Made by a program: the position numbers and the translations under genes | The notes under the pieces: model-generated | What the model was told of the DNA's origin: nothing | Databases searched by the model: none | Seen by the model: only the letters and a program-made list of their open reading frames with translations | In this document: piece by piece, positions 43,675 through 52,576 of the stretch | Position numbering within the stretch: the first letter of the stretch is position 1 | Layout: each line of letters opens with the position of its first letter | DNA from: Roseateles noduli | Lineage (GTDB): Bacteria; Pseudomonadota; Gammaproteobacteria; Burkholderiales; Burkholderiaceae_C | Reading direction: 5' to 3' | Length of the DNA: 64,000 nt | Assembly: GCA_002205125.1 (NCBI GenBank) | Contig: NIOE01000003.1 | Location: 653,952-717,951 of the forward strand

Positions 43675-44457
43675 CTACAGCGTCTTCACGGTACCGCCGT
43701 CGATGCGGTGCTCGGATCCTGAGATCGAGGCGGCCCGCGGCGACGCCAGGAAGACGATCAGATCCGCCACTTCCTGAGGCTTGGCCGGCCGGCCCAGCGG
43801 TATCCCGCCCAGTGCATCCATGACGATGCGCTTGCCGCCTTCGTAATCCGTCCCCGCATCGGCGGCGAGCCTTTCCGCGAATCTCACGGACGCCTCCGTC
43901 TCGATCCACCCCGGCGCGACGGACAGGACGCGGACGCCCTTGGGCATCACTTCCTTGGCCAGCGACTTGCTGTACGTCGTGAGCGCGCCCTTTGCCGCGG
44001 CATAGGCGGTGGTGGACTCGGGCAGCGGCATCACCCGCTGGATCGAGCTCACATGGACGATCACACCTGACCCCTGCGCCAGCATCGCGGGCAGCAGCGC
44101 GCGATCCAGACGCACGGCGGGCATCAGATTCAGGTTCAGCTCCGCCATCCAATGCTCGTCGCTGATGGCGGCAAATCCGCCACCCGGCGTGCTGGATCCG
44201 CCGAGCACGTTGATCACGATATCGACGCCGCCCCACTGCTCGAGGACGCTCTGCGCAAGATGAGTCACGCCGTCCGCCGTCATCAGATCGGCACGCACGT
44301 AGGTGACGCCCTCAAGCCGCTGCACGGACACGTCGCGCGCGGAGGTCGCCACCCGGGCGCCCGCCTCCACCAGCGTCTGCACGACCGCGGCGCCAAGGCC
44401 CATCGTGCCGCCCGTGACCACGGCCCGCAGGCCCTTCAGTTGGAGATCGAAGCTCAT
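43675..44457 (-). CDS. SDR-family oxidoreductase
   Basis: A 260-residue short-chain dehydrogenase: cofactor loop GGTMGLGAAV, DIVINVLGG (NxxG), catalytic serine in IVHVSSIQR and YAAAKGALTTYSKSLAKE (YxxxK), then PGWIETEA. The C-terminus has the usual GSEHRIDGG. It should use NAD(P)H on an unknown alcohol or ketone. Its start overlaps the end of the NTF2-like gene by four bases, and both lie divergent to a LysR regulator that probably controls them. Confidence 0.92.
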   Translation of the reverse strand: MSFDLQLKGLRAVVTGGTMGLGAAVVQTLVEAGARVATSARDVSVQRLEGVTYVRADLMTADGVTHLAQSVLEQWGGVDIVINVLGGSSTPGGGFAAISDEHWMAELNLNLMPAVRLDRALLPAMLAQGSGVIVHVSSIQRVMPLPESTTAYAAAKGALTTYSKSLAKEVMPKGVRVLSVAPGWIETEASVRFAERLAADAGTDYEGGKRIVMDALGGIPLGRPAKPQEVADLIVFLASPRAASISGSEHRIDGGTVKTL

Positions 44458-44783
44458 GCCGTGATCTCCAGGCTGGCGATCAGGCCGCGCTCAAGGCGGA
44501 AGGACAGATTGAGATCGATGGGGCTGCCCGGGAAGCTTCCGACGGTGTGGCTGCGGACCACATGGACGCCGTCCACCAGATCCACCGACAAGGGCTCGTT
44601 GGTATAGGTGTATAGGGTCGACGATTCGGCCTTCCAGGCCTTGATCGCGTCGCGACCGGTATGGGTCTGGCGCTTGTCCTTCACGACACCCTGGGGGGTG
44701 AAGCAGCGCGCAACGTCATCGGGACCTCGCGTGTCCGCCGCGAAGTAGGCGGCAATGGGATCGGGGAGAGTCAGAGCTGTCAT
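44454..44783 (-). CDS. NTF2/SnoaL-like protein
   Basis: A 109-residue protein of the nuclear-transport-factor-2-like fold: IAAYFAADTRGPDDVARCF, VVKDKRQTHTGRDAIKAW and the paired strands near the end fit SnoaL-like small enzymes or carriers. It is coupled to the following SDR gene, suggesting a shared pathway. It is the first gene divergent from LysR. Confidence 0.85.
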   Translation of the reverse strand: MTALTLPDPIAAYFAADTRGPDDVARCFTPQGVVKDKRQTHTGRDAIKAWKAESSTLYTYTNEPLSVDLVDGVHVVRSHTVGSFPGSPIDLNLSFRLERGLIASLEITA

Positions 44784-44855
44784 GGTGAACTCCTTGGTTG
44801 GGACGGTTCACAGGTTGCGCTCCCGCCTCCATTTAGTGAATGCCCTAGAATCAGC

Positions 44856-44876
44856 ATTGGCTATGTAGAGAGCAAT
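44856..44876. promoter_or_regulatory. Possible LysR-type binding site
   Basis: ATTG-N13-CAAT, an interrupted dyad of the T-N11-A kind, lies five bases before the lysR start and 73 bases before the divergent NTF2-SDR operon. Position supports autoregulation plus activation, as is usual for LysR proteins; the match is short. Confidence 0.35.
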
Positions 44877-44881
44877 ACAGA

Positions 44882-45796
44882 ATGCGCGGATCCGATTTCG
44901 CCGAGCTGAAAGCCTTCGTCGCCGTCGTGGAGCGTCAGAGCTTCGCCCGGGCCGCGGAGCATCTGGGGCTGTCCCCCTCCGCGCTCAGCCAGACCATCCG
45001 GCAGCTCGAAAGCCGCATTGGTGCACGTCTTCTGAATCGCACGACTCGCAGCGTCGCGCCCTCGGCCAGTGGCGAGCTGCTCTATGAGCGCATCGCCCCG
45101 TTGTTCCGGGAAATGGCGGCAGCCGTCGCCGAAGCCAGCGAGGCCACTGGCCAAATGAGCGGCACGCTCCGCATCAACACGCTGGGGATTGCCGCGCGGA
45201 CCCTCATTGCGCCCCGCCTGTCGCGCTTCCATCAAGCCCATCCGGATGTGGTGCTCGACATCGTGGTCGACGACGCGCTGGCCGACATCGTCACCGGCCG
45301 CTTCGATGCAGGCATCCGCGTCGGCGGGCAGCTTGAGAAGGACATGGTGGCCGTCCGCCTCACGCCGGACCTCAAGATGGTCGCCGTGGCGTCGCCGGAC
45401 TACCTCGCGCGTCACGGCGTCCCCAGGTCGCCGGCCGACCTGCATGGCCATGCCTGCGTCAACTGGCGGCTCCAGATGGACGGCCGGCACTACCGCTGGG
45501 AATTCAAGAAGCGGAATCAACGACTCGAAGTTTCCGTGGACGGTCCCGTCGTCACCAATCACGCCGACATCGGCATCGCCGCCGCGGTTCACGGCCTCGG
45601 CATCGCGTATCACTTCGAAGAAGACGGCGTGGGCGAGCTCCTGGCGCAGGGGAGTCTGGTCCAGGTCCTGGCGGACTGGTCGATCTCGCGCCCGGGCCTG
45701 TTCCTGTATTACCCGAACCGGCAGCACCGACCCGCCGCGCTCGGCGCGTTCATCGACTGTCTGCTGGATCGGGCAGCGTTCGCACAAGCAGAGTGA
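44882..45796 (+). CDS. LysR-family transcriptional regulator
   Basis: A 304-residue regulator with the N-terminal HTH (FVAVVERQSFARAAEHLGLSPSALSQTIRQLESRIGARLLNRTTRSV) and an effector-binding domain of the CrgA/DmlR type (FDAGIRVGGQLEKDMVAVRL). It is divergent from the NTF2-SDR operon, its likely target. Confidence 0.94.
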   Translation: MRGSDFAELKAFVAVVERQSFARAAEHLGLSPSALSQTIRQLESRIGARLLNRTTRSVAPSASGELLYERIAPLFREMAAAVAEASEATGQMSGTLRINTLGIAARTLIAPRLSRFHQAHPDVVLDIVVDDALADIVTGRFDAGIRVGGQLEKDMVAVRLTPDLKMVAVASPDYLARHGVPRSPADLHGHACVNWRLQMDGRHYRWEFKKRNQRLEVSVDGPVVTNHADIGIAAAVHGLGIAYHFEEDGVGELLAQGSLVQVLADWSISRPGLFLYYPNRQHRPAALGAFIDCLLDRAAFAQAE

Positions 45797-45845
45797 CACG
45801 ACCCTCGTCGAAGGTGGACGCCGGAACCGGCGCCCACGGCGGCGT

Positions 45846-46208
45846 TCAGACCCCTCGCGCCTGACGGACGGGCTCGCCCGTGCGCCGGGAGATCTGCATC
45901 ACGAGCATCGCGAATCGATCTCCTTGACGCAGCGCGACATAGCGCTCACGCGCGGCGTTCAGACCGGCGGTGTCGTGGCCCAGCTCGTGCGACACGCGCT
46001 CGGCTTCGGCCAGTCCCGACTCCTGGTAGATCCGCAGATCAGCCAGCACTTCGGCGCGGGTCAGCATCGACGGCATGCTGTGCCGATGCTCGACCTCCAC
46101 GCGCGGATAGTGATCGGCGCGGGCGGCGGCGCCGATGAAGGCGGAGGCGCCGACGATCATCGCCAGGGCGGCGCGAGACACGGCATTCAGGGTGGAAGAG
46201 CGGTTCAT
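45846..46208 (-). CDS. DUF4148 exported protein
   Basis: A 120-residue protein with a signal peptide (AALAMIVGASAFIGAAARA) and the DUF4148 core LTRAEVLADLRIYQESGL followed by a helical region. DUF4148 proteins are small periplasmic proteins typical of Burkholderiales, with unknown function. TGGAGA precedes the ATG at 46208. It lies 60 bases after the hydrolase gene on the same strand. Confidence 0.82.
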   Translation of the reverse strand: MNRSSTLNAVSRAALAMIVGASAFIGAAARADHYPRVEVEHRHSMPSMLTRAEVLADLRIYQESGLAEAERVSHELGHDTAGLNAARERYVALRQGDRFAMLVMQISRRTGEPVRQARGV

Positions 46209-46267
46209 GGCAGTCTCCAGGTGGGGGTGGTGGGTGATGGAAAGGGAGGGGAGGAATCTGCTGGCCG

Positions 46268-47047
46268 TCACTTCGGCTGGACCTTGGCCGCGGCCAGGAT
46301 CGCGGCGGCGACTTCCGAGGTCTTGGACAGCTGCGGCACGTGACCGGCCTTCAGGCGGACCGTCGTCGCGGCGATCTTCTGGGCGTTGTCCAGCTGCAGG
46401 GCGGGCTGGATCATCAGGTCGTCGTCGGACACGATGAACCACGACGGCTTGGTGCGCCAGGCCGCGGTCGTCACCTTCTCCTCGAAGGCCTTGCCGCGGA
46501 TCGGTCCCTGCGTCGCCGCGATGAGCCGCGTCTCGGACAGGGGCACGTCCTGCGCGAAATGCCGCGTGATGCCTTCGAAGGTCATCGAGACGAATCCCTC
46601 CTTGTCGCTGACGACATGCGACAGCCCGCTGGGCGTCGGGTACTCCTTGCTGAGGTCGACGATCGACTGCCCTTCGGACGGCGCGAACGAGGCGACATAG
46701 ACCAGCGACTTCACGCGCGGGTGGTTGCCGATCTCGGTGATCACCATGCCGCCCCACGAGTGGCCGACCAGCACCACCGGCCCGGTCTGGGCGTCGAGGG
46801 CGCGACGGGTGGCGGCCACGTCGTCGGCCAGCGAGGTCAGGGGGTTGTTGACGGCGACGACGTCCAGACCTTCGGCCTGCAGCCGGGTGATGACCCCGTT
46901 CCACGAGGCGCCGTTGTCGAAGGCGCCGTGGACGACCACCACGGTGGTCTTGCCGACCGGCGGAGCGGCCGATGCGGGCTCCATCGCGACGATGGACGCG
47001 AAGCTCAGGGTGGCGACGAGGAACGGCAGCTTGATGGTGGGCTTCAT
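46268..47047 (-). CDS. Exported alpha/beta hydrolase
   Basis: A 259-residue protein with a signal peptide (LPFLVATLSFASIVAMEPASA) and an alpha/beta hydrolase fold: oxyanion region VVVVHGAFDNGASW, nucleophile elbow VGHSWGGMV, an acidic residue in FIVSDDDLMI and the catalytic histidine in AGHVPQLSK. The HGAF start and weak length match the salicylate-esterase/hydroxynitrile-lyase-like subgroup. It is periplasmic, with unknown ester substrate. Confidence 0.9.
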   Translation of the reverse strand: MKPTIKLPFLVATLSFASIVAMEPASAAPPVGKTTVVVVHGAFDNGASWNGVITRLQAEGLDVVAVNNPLTSLADDVAATRRALDAQTGPVVLVGHSWGGMVITEIGNHPRVKSLVYVASFAPSEGQSIVDLSKEYPTPSGLSHVVSDKEGFVSMTFEGITRHFAQDVPLSETRLIAATQGPIRGKAFEEKVTTAAWRTKPSWFIVSDDDLMIQPALQLDNAQKIAATTVRLKAGHVPQLSKTSEVAAAILAAAKVQPK

Positions 47048-47412
47048 TTGAATCTCCTGGGAAAGTGGGTGGTAGAGCTCAGGCGCTGTTGCAGTTGCTG
47101 TTGCAGCCTGTGGTCCGAACTTTCTGCTTCCCGGCCCTTTTCGCCATCGCTCGCGTGGACGGGCGATCGGGGCGACGTTGGCACGATCCGATCAGCCTCC
47201 AAGGAGTGCGTCGGACCTGTCCAAAGGAGGTAGACCGCCACGGCCGCTGGCCCTCACCCCAGCCCTCTCCCGCAAGCGGGAGAGGGAGCACGGCGGCGAA
47301 GGATCAGTCCTTGCCTCAAGGGTCCGTTACATCACCTTTCACGTAGACCTCGATCCGCAGGGCGCGGTTCTTCGTAGGTCGAGGGCTTGATGTTCGAACC
47401 CCTCACGTCCCC
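47048..47412. other. Intergenic region carrying a REP palindrome
   Basis: A 365-base gap between the divergent hydrolase and glycosyltransferase genes. It contains one copy of the dispersed REP-like repeat (47242-47286). No gene, RNA or clear promoter was otherwise recognised. Confidence 0.5.
47242..47286. repeat. REP-like dispersed palindrome, copy 1
   Basis: A GGCCGCTGGCCCTCACCCC head followed by a perfect hairpin with arms CCCTCTCCCGC and GCGGGAGAGGG around AA (47263-47286). The same head and hairpin recur at 63108-63150, and the hairpin alone at 63899-63918. Confidence 0.85.
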
Positions 47413-48726
47413 ATGCCTGCTGTCGTCTTCGCCTGTACCCTCGATACCCACGCCTTCGAATCGCTGCTCCCCTTCGCCACGGCCCTGGCGCGTCGCGGCT
47501 ACCGCGTCCACTTCCTCGCCGAGCCCACCTTCCGGTTCCGCACGGAAGCCGCCGGCATCGCGTTCGAGGCGATGCGCCATACACAGGACACGGACGACAT
47601 CGATGACGGCGGCATCCCGTCCCGCACGGATGTCGCCAAACGGCTGCTCAGCTTTACGCACGGCGTGCGGCGCCATCATGTCGACCGCGTCCGCGGACAG
47701 CACACGTCCTTGCAGTCGCTCCTGGAACGTCTGTCGGCTCGGTACCCCGGCGAGGCGACCGTGCTGATACACGACACGATGTTCCTCGGCGCCTGGCCGC
47801 TGCTGCTGGGTGCGCCGGGTCACCGCCCCGCCGCAGTCCTGTCGATTGGCGTCATGCCGCTGCCGGCGACGGATGCCTTCCTCGCGCCCTTCGGCATGGG
47901 ACTGCCGCCCGACGGGAGCGAGAGCGGCCGAAGACTGCATTCGGCGATGGACGCGCAGTTGCGGGAACTGTTCGCGGGCGCCCAGGCAGCACTCGGCAGG
48001 ACGCTGAAGCGTTGCGGCGCGACCCGCCCGCCGCCGTTCGTGCTGGACGGCATGCTGACCTTGCCGGATCGATTCCTGCAACTGGGTGTCGCGCCGTTGG
48101 AATACCCGCGGCACGACCCGCTGCCCAACCTGCGCTTCATCGGCCTCGCGCCCCTGCTTCCCATCGCCGCCGCCCTGCCCGTCTGGTGGAGCGATCTCGA
48201 CACGGCGCGACCCGTCGTGTTCCTGGCGGCAGGGCTGGTCGCCGGCGGAGACCTGGATCCGCTCGTGCTCACGACGCTCTACGCGCTGCACAGCGAACCG
48301 CTGCTCATCGTCGTGGCGGTGGACTGGGACGCGCAGCGCTTCGGCCCCTTGCCGGTCAATGCGCGCGCCGCCCGGTCTCTGTCGCCGGAGGCCCTGCTGC
48401 CCTGGGTCGACGTGATGGTGAGTCACGGCGACAACGCGGACGTCCAACGCGCGCTGTCGCAAGGCATTCCTGTGGTGCTGGATGCGGAAGACGAATCGCA
48501 GCGGGAACTCGCCGCGCGCGTGGTCCATGCCGGAGCGGGCGTTCAACTGACGCCGCCGGCCTACGCCGAGGAGATCCTCACGGCGGTGCTGACCGTGCTG
48601 GAGACCCCGAGCTTCCTCGCCGGGGCCCATCGACTGCGTGAGGCGTACCACCGACACGATGCGGTGGCGGCTGTCATCGCTGCGGTTGAAGCGGCATCAG
48701 ATACAGGCACAGCGGCGGCGCCATGA
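47413..48726 (+). CDS. GT1-type glycosyltransferase
   Basis: A 437-residue protein with the GT-B plan of macrolide/UDP-glycosyltransferases. The N-terminus has VFACTLDTHAFESLLPFATALARRGYRVHFLAEP. The C-terminal donor-site region has PVVFLAAGLV and VSHGDNADVQRALSQGIPVVLDAEDESQRELAARVVHAGAGVQL, aligned with the HGGxGT...GVPxVxxP...Q motif of the family. The second glycine of HGG is replaced by aspartate, which may affect donor binding. No partner biosynthetic genes are visible. Confidence 0.82.
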   Translation: MPAVVFACTLDTHAFESLLPFATALARRGYRVHFLAEPTFRFRTEAAGIAFEAMRHTQDTDDIDDGGIPSRTDVAKRLLSFTHGVRRHHVDRVRGQHTSLQSLLERLSARYPGEATVLIHDTMFLGAWPLLLGAPGHRPAAVLSIGVMPLPATDAFLAPFGMGLPPDGSESGRRLHSAMDAQLRELFAGAQAALGRTLKRCGATRPPPFVLDGMLTLPDRFLQLGVAPLEYPRHDPLPNLRFIGLAPLLPIAAALPVWWSDLDTARPVVFLAAGLVAGGDLDPLVLTTLYALHSEPLLIVVAVDWDAQRFGPLPVNARAARSLSPEALLPWVDVMVSHGDNADVQRALSQGIPVVLDAEDESQRELAARVVHAGAGVQLTPPAYAEEILTAVLTVLETPSFLAGAHRLREAYHRHDAVAAVIAAVEAASDTGTAAAP

Positions 48727-49023
48727 CTTCGGCCTTCCAGGAAGGACCGCACACCAAGCGTCGGGAGGGCTGTTCTCCGCGCAGGCGCCTCGGTTGGCCT
48801 TGGTCGGCGATTGCGTGGCTGCTGGACGTGACCGCTATCGAGGAACTGTTTCTCCCGGACGTGCCGGACGCGGCGCACGAGGCGGACAAACCGCCCGCCG
48901 ATTCAGGGAATTGGCAATGAGGTCTTGGACAGCGGCGTGCCCGCGCTCAACGCCTACAGCTTCCTCTTCCGCAACGGATGAGCGCCGGCGGGTGCCATGT
49001 CGATGCGACCGGTCGATCGGCGG
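48727..49023. other. Gap with a possible gene remnant
   Basis: 297 bases between the glycosyltransferase and the HTH/GAF gene. One frame from 48723 codes 65 unremarkable residues, overlapping the previous stop. Another frame ends at TGA 48979-48981 with NEVLDSGVPALNAYSFLFRNG, which has a protein-like composition but no start of its own. This may be the tail of a decayed gene. Confidence 0.3.
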
Positions 49024-50097
49024 TCAGTTCACGCGGCGCTGCATCTGACGGAGCAGCACGGCGTCGGTCGCGATCGCGGCCAGCTCCTGCAGCGTCCTGC
49101 GCTGACCGGGATCCAGCTGGCGCGGACGGTAGTCGATGACGCAGATGGAGCCCAAGGCGAAGCCGTCGGGGTCATAGACGGGCGCTCCCGCGTAGAAGCG
49201 GAAGTTCGGGGCGTCCGTCACCGCTGGATTGGCGGCGAAGCGCTCGTCCTTGGACAGGTTCTTCACCTCGAAAACGTCCCGCTGCAGCAGGGTGTGATTG
49301 CAGAAGGCCCAGCTTCTCGGCGTCTGCGCCAGGTCCAGCCCCTCACGGGCCTTGAACCACTGTCGATCGGCGGTCAGCAGCGTCATCAGCGCCACGGGCG
49401 CCTTGAGTTCGCTGGCGGCCAGCCGAGTCACGCGGTCGAAAGCCGATTCCGGTGCCGTGTCGACAAGTCCCGAGCGCTCCACGGCCTGAAGTCGACCAGC
49501 CTCGTTCGGCGGTACCGGGAACTCGCCGTCGATGAAATCGACGGCGGCCTGGACCTTGTCCTCCGTCAGCGGAATCAGCACACCGCCCAGCGCCCCGAGA
49601 CTGGTCTTGACGGCGCGCGTCGGCAGCTTCACGGCGCCGCGCCTGCCGCCCGGGAACACGGCGACGAGCGCCGCCGCCTTGAACTGGTCCGAGTCGGCCA
49701 GCGCTTGCAGCAGTCCCACCCCGGCCCCCTGGAAGGCAGCCACATCGACCACGACCGCGGCAGGCACCCGCTCGCCGACGGCGGCCGCGGCGGCCCAGGT
49801 GTCGACGTGGAAGACGGGAGAGATGTGCGCGATCCGCCGCAGGACGGCCTCGAAGCCGGGACGACCCGCGTCGTCGGTCACCACCAGCACGGTCGCCGAG
49901 GACACGTGCGCGGCGACCGCCACGGCGGCGGCCCCGCCGGGAAGGATCGCGTCGACGTCGCTGCGCAGCACGCGACGGTGGCCGCCGGGCGTCTTCCACG
50001 AGGGCAGCTTGCCGCCCTCGATCATGAGCTGGGCGGTGCGGACTGAGATGCCGAGGAGCTTTGCTGCTTCAGTGGTGGTGAGGACGTCGTCTGCCAT
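49024..50097 (-). CDS. Excisionase-type HTH protein with receiver-like and GAF domains
   Basis: A 357-residue protein. The N-terminal 55 residues are a MerR/excisionase-type HTH (LTTTEAAKLLGISVRTAQLMIEGG, WKTPGGHRRVLRSDV). A receiver-like middle region (ATVLVVTDDAGRPG, about 70-185) has a VVVDVAAFQG strand at the usual acceptor position. The last 160 residues are a GAF domain of the kind found after PAS-less phytochrome-like or diguanylate proteins (QAVERSGLVDTAPESAFDRVTRLA, YAGAPVYDPDGFALGSICVID). It is divergent from the GMC oxidoreductase gene and may regulate it. Confidence 0.8.
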   Translation of the reverse strand: MADDVLTTTEAAKLLGISVRTAQLMIEGGKLPSWKTPGGHRRVLRSDVDAILPGGAAAVAVAAHVSSATVLVVTDDAGRPGFEAVLRRIAHISPVFHVDTWAAAAAVGERVPAAVVVDVAAFQGAGVGLLQALADSDQFKAAALVAVFPGGRRGAVKLPTRAVKTSLGALGGVLIPLTEDKVQAAVDFIDGEFPVPPNEAGRLQAVERSGLVDTAPESAFDRVTRLAASELKAPVALMTLLTADRQWFKAREGLDLAQTPRSWAFCNHTLLQRDVFEVKNLSKDERFAANPAVTDAPNFRFYAGAPVYDPDGFALGSICVIDYRPRQLDPGQRRTLQELAAIATDAVLLRQMQRRVN

Positions 50098-50313
50098 CTG
50101 CGCGGAGGTGCGAGCCCGGACCGGAGGTTCAGCGCTGCACCGAGGCCAGTTTACGTCGCGTGGCGAAACGCCGGGCGCGCCGCTTCCCGCATTCCCACTA
50201 ATTCGCTCAAATTCGACAATCTTCGATGTATTTGGTAGATTTGAAACTTGCGGCGAAATTCGGCAAGGCCGGATCCGCGTGTTCATCCCATCCACTCACC
50301 ACCGACTGCATCC

Positions 50314-51912
50314 ATGGCTCCGATCTCCACCGATTCCACCCGTCGCGACCCGTCTGGCGACGCCCGCTCCACGCCCGATCGCCACTTCGACTTCATCGTC
50401 TGCGGCGCCGGCACCGCCGGTTCCGTGGTCGCCGGCCGCCTGGCGGCGAATCCGGACGTGCGCGTCCTGCTGCTGGAAGCCGGCGGCGACGACGACTGCC
50501 CCGAGGTCATGGAACCCGGCCAGTGGCCGCTGAATCTCGGCTCCCAGCGCGACTGGAACTTCAGCGGCGCGCCCAATCCCCACCTCAACGACCGCAGCAT
50601 CCCGTTGAACATGGGCCGCGCCCTGGGCGGCGGCTCCAGCATCAACGTGATGCTCTGGGCGCGCGGCCACATGAACGACTGGGAGGACTTCGCGCTGGCC
50701 AGCGGCAACGACGCCTGGAACTACCAGTCCGTGCTGAAGATCTACCAGCGTGTCGAGGACTACTGGGGTGCGCCGGATCCGCAACGGCGCGGCGTCTCCG
50801 GCCCGGTCCACGTGAGTCCGGCGGCGCGTCCGCAGCCGGTGGCGACCGCCCTGCTCGAGGCCGCCCGCCAGATCGGCATCCCGACCTTCGAGAACCCCAA
50901 CGGCGCAATGATGGAAGGTCGCGGTGGCGCGGCCATCAACGACCTCATCGTCAAGGAGGGTCGCCGCCAGTCGATCTATCGCGCCTATGTGCATCCGCGC
51001 CGCGGCCAGTCGAACCTGACGGTGCTCCCCCATTCGCTGGTCAGCCGGCTGGTCTGGTCCGGCAAGCGGGTCGTCGGCGTCGACGTCGTGCGCGACGGAC
51101 GCCTGGAACGCTTCAGCGCCGATCGCGAAGTCATCCTGTCCCTGGGCGCGGTGAACACGCCCAAGGTCCTCATGCAGTCCGGCATCGGTCCCGAGGCCGA
51201 GCTCGGCCGCCACGGCATCCCGCTGGTCCAGCATCTGCCCGGCGTCGGCGCGAACCATCAGGACCACGTGTCCTTCGCCGCCATCTTCGAGTACGAAGAA
51301 CCGCAGCAGGTCGGCCACGGCGGCTCCGAGGCGACGCTGTACTGGTCGAGCGACAGCGCGATGCGTCTGCCCGACATGTTCCATTGCCAGGTCGAGTTCC
51401 CCGTCCCGAGCGCCGAGAACGCCGGCCCGGACGTGCCACAACACGGCTGGACCATGTTCGCCGGACTGGCCCATCCGAAGAGCCGCGGCCACGTCACCTT
51501 GTCCGGCCCCGACGTCACGGACGCGCCCATCATCCAGACCAACACCCTGGCCGACCCGGACGACTTGCGCTGTGCGCTCGACAACATCCGCCTGGTGCAG
51601 GAACTCGGCGCGCAATCCGCCTTCAAGGGTCTGGTCAAGCGCGAGAGCCTGCCCGGCAGACTGTCGGGCGCCGCGCTGGAGCACTACGCGAGGAACGCCG
51701 CGGTCACCTATTGGCATCAGTCCTGCACCGCCAAGATGGGACGCGACGAACTGTCGGTGGTGGACGGCGCCCTGAAGGTCTACGGGGTCGAGGGCCTGCG
51801 CATCGCCGACGCCTCCGTCATGCCACACATCACCAGCGGCAACACCATGGCGCCCTGCGTGATCATCGGGGAACGCGCCGTCGAGGAGATCAGCGCCGCC
51901 TACGGGCTCTGA
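50314..51912 (+). CDS. GMC-family FAD oxidoreductase (choline dehydrogenase-like)
   Basis: A 532-residue flavoenzyme. The FAD motif FIVCGAGTAGSVVAGRLAAN, LLLEAGG and GGGSSINVMLWARG mark the GMC family. The C-terminus has YWHQSCTAKMG with the catalytic histidine and ADASVMPHITSGNTMAP. It oxidises an alcohol to an aldehyde; the substrate could be choline, a polyethylene glycol or an aliphatic alcohol. The ATG at 50314 is preferred over an upstream frame opening because the first residues are then short and polar. It lies 25 bases before an ECF sigma factor gene. Confidence 0.92.
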   Translation: MAPISTDSTRRDPSGDARSTPDRHFDFIVCGAGTAGSVVAGRLAANPDVRVLLLEAGGDDDCPEVMEPGQWPLNLGSQRDWNFSGAPNPHLNDRSIPLNMGRALGGGSSINVMLWARGHMNDWEDFALASGNDAWNYQSVLKIYQRVEDYWGAPDPQRRGVSGPVHVSPAARPQPVATALLEAARQIGIPTFENPNGAMMEGRGGAAINDLIVKEGRRQSIYRAYVHPRRGQSNLTVLPHSLVSRLVWSGKRVVGVDVVRDGRLERFSADREVILSLGAVNTPKVLMQSGIGPEAELGRHGIPLVQHLPGVGANHQDHVSFAAIFEYEEPQQVGHGGSEATLYWSSDSAMRLPDMFHCQVEFPVPSAENAGPDVPQHGWTMFAGLAHPKSRGHVTLSGPDVTDAPIIQTNTLADPDDLRCALDNIRLVQELGAQSAFKGLVKRESLPGRLSGAALEHYARNAAVTYWHQSCTAKMGRDELSVVDGALKVYGVEGLRIADASVMPHITSGNTMAPCVIIGERAVEEISAAYGL

Positions 51913-51937
51913 CGCCAGCGCAAAGGTCTCTCCGATC

Positions 51938-52576
51938 ATGTTCCGCTCCGCCCCTGCCGCATCCGACGGTTCCGCCGTCCTGCGCCACCTGCTCACACGC
52001 GTCGTCCAGCGGGACCGCGACGCGTTCGAGCGGCTCTACCGCGCCACGTCGTCGCATCTCTTCTCCATCGCCCTGCGCGTGATGCGCGACGAGGCGCGGG
52101 CCGGCGAGGTGCTGCAGGACGCCTACGTCAGCATCTGGCAACGGGCCGACAGCTACCGGTCGGACGTCGCCTCGCCCATGACGTGGATGATCAACATCGT
52201 CCGCAACCGGGCCATCGACGCCTTGCGCTCAGGCCGGCGCGAACGTGAATACACCGTCGATCTGGACGACGACGCCCTGCAGGTCGCCGCCGACGCGAGC
52301 GGCGATCCGCAGGCGCTGCTGGAGCGCAGCCTGACGAAGGTCCGCATCGACCGCTGCATGCTGGTGCTGTCCGCCGCGCAGCGTCAATCGCTGGCTCTGG
52401 CCTACTACCGCGGGCTGGCGCACACGGAGATCGCTGACCTGCTCGACACCCCGCTGGGCACGGTGAAGGGTCGGTTGCGCGTCGGGTTGGATCAACTGCG
52501 GTCCTGCCTGGACGTCAGCCCTCTTCGGGCGTCAGGCAGGCCTCGAAGAGGCGCAGACCCGCTTCCAGGGTCTTGA
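51938..52576 (+). CDS. ECF-type RNA polymerase sigma factor
   Basis: A 212-residue sigma factor: region 2 (DRDAFERLYRATSSHLFSIALRVM, AGEVLQDAYVSIWQRA, SPMTWMINIVRNRAIDALR) and region 4 (LVLSAAQRQSLALAYYRGLAHTEIADLLDTPLGTVKGRLRVGL). This sequence resembles the SigK-like ECF group. The usual anti-sigma gene is not downstream. Instead the tail overlaps the convergent MarR-type gene by 62 bases. The start is the ATG at 51938, 25 bases after the oxidoreductase. Confidence 0.92.
   Translation: MFRSAPAASDGSAVLRHLLTRVVQRDRDAFERLYRATSSHLFSIALRVMRDEARAGEVLQDAYVSIWQRADSYRSDVASPMTWMINIVRNRAIDALRSGRREREYTVDLDDDALQVAADASGDPQALLERSLTKVRIDRCMLVLSAAQRQSLALAYYRGLAHTEIADLLDTPLGTVKGRLRVGLDQLRSCLDVSPLRASGRPRRGADPLPGS

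Noticed and set aside
48723..48920. 65-codon frame starting at the glycosyltransferase stop
   Set aside because: The product has no recognisable features, the start overlaps the previous stop without a ribosome binding site, and composition is not gene-like.
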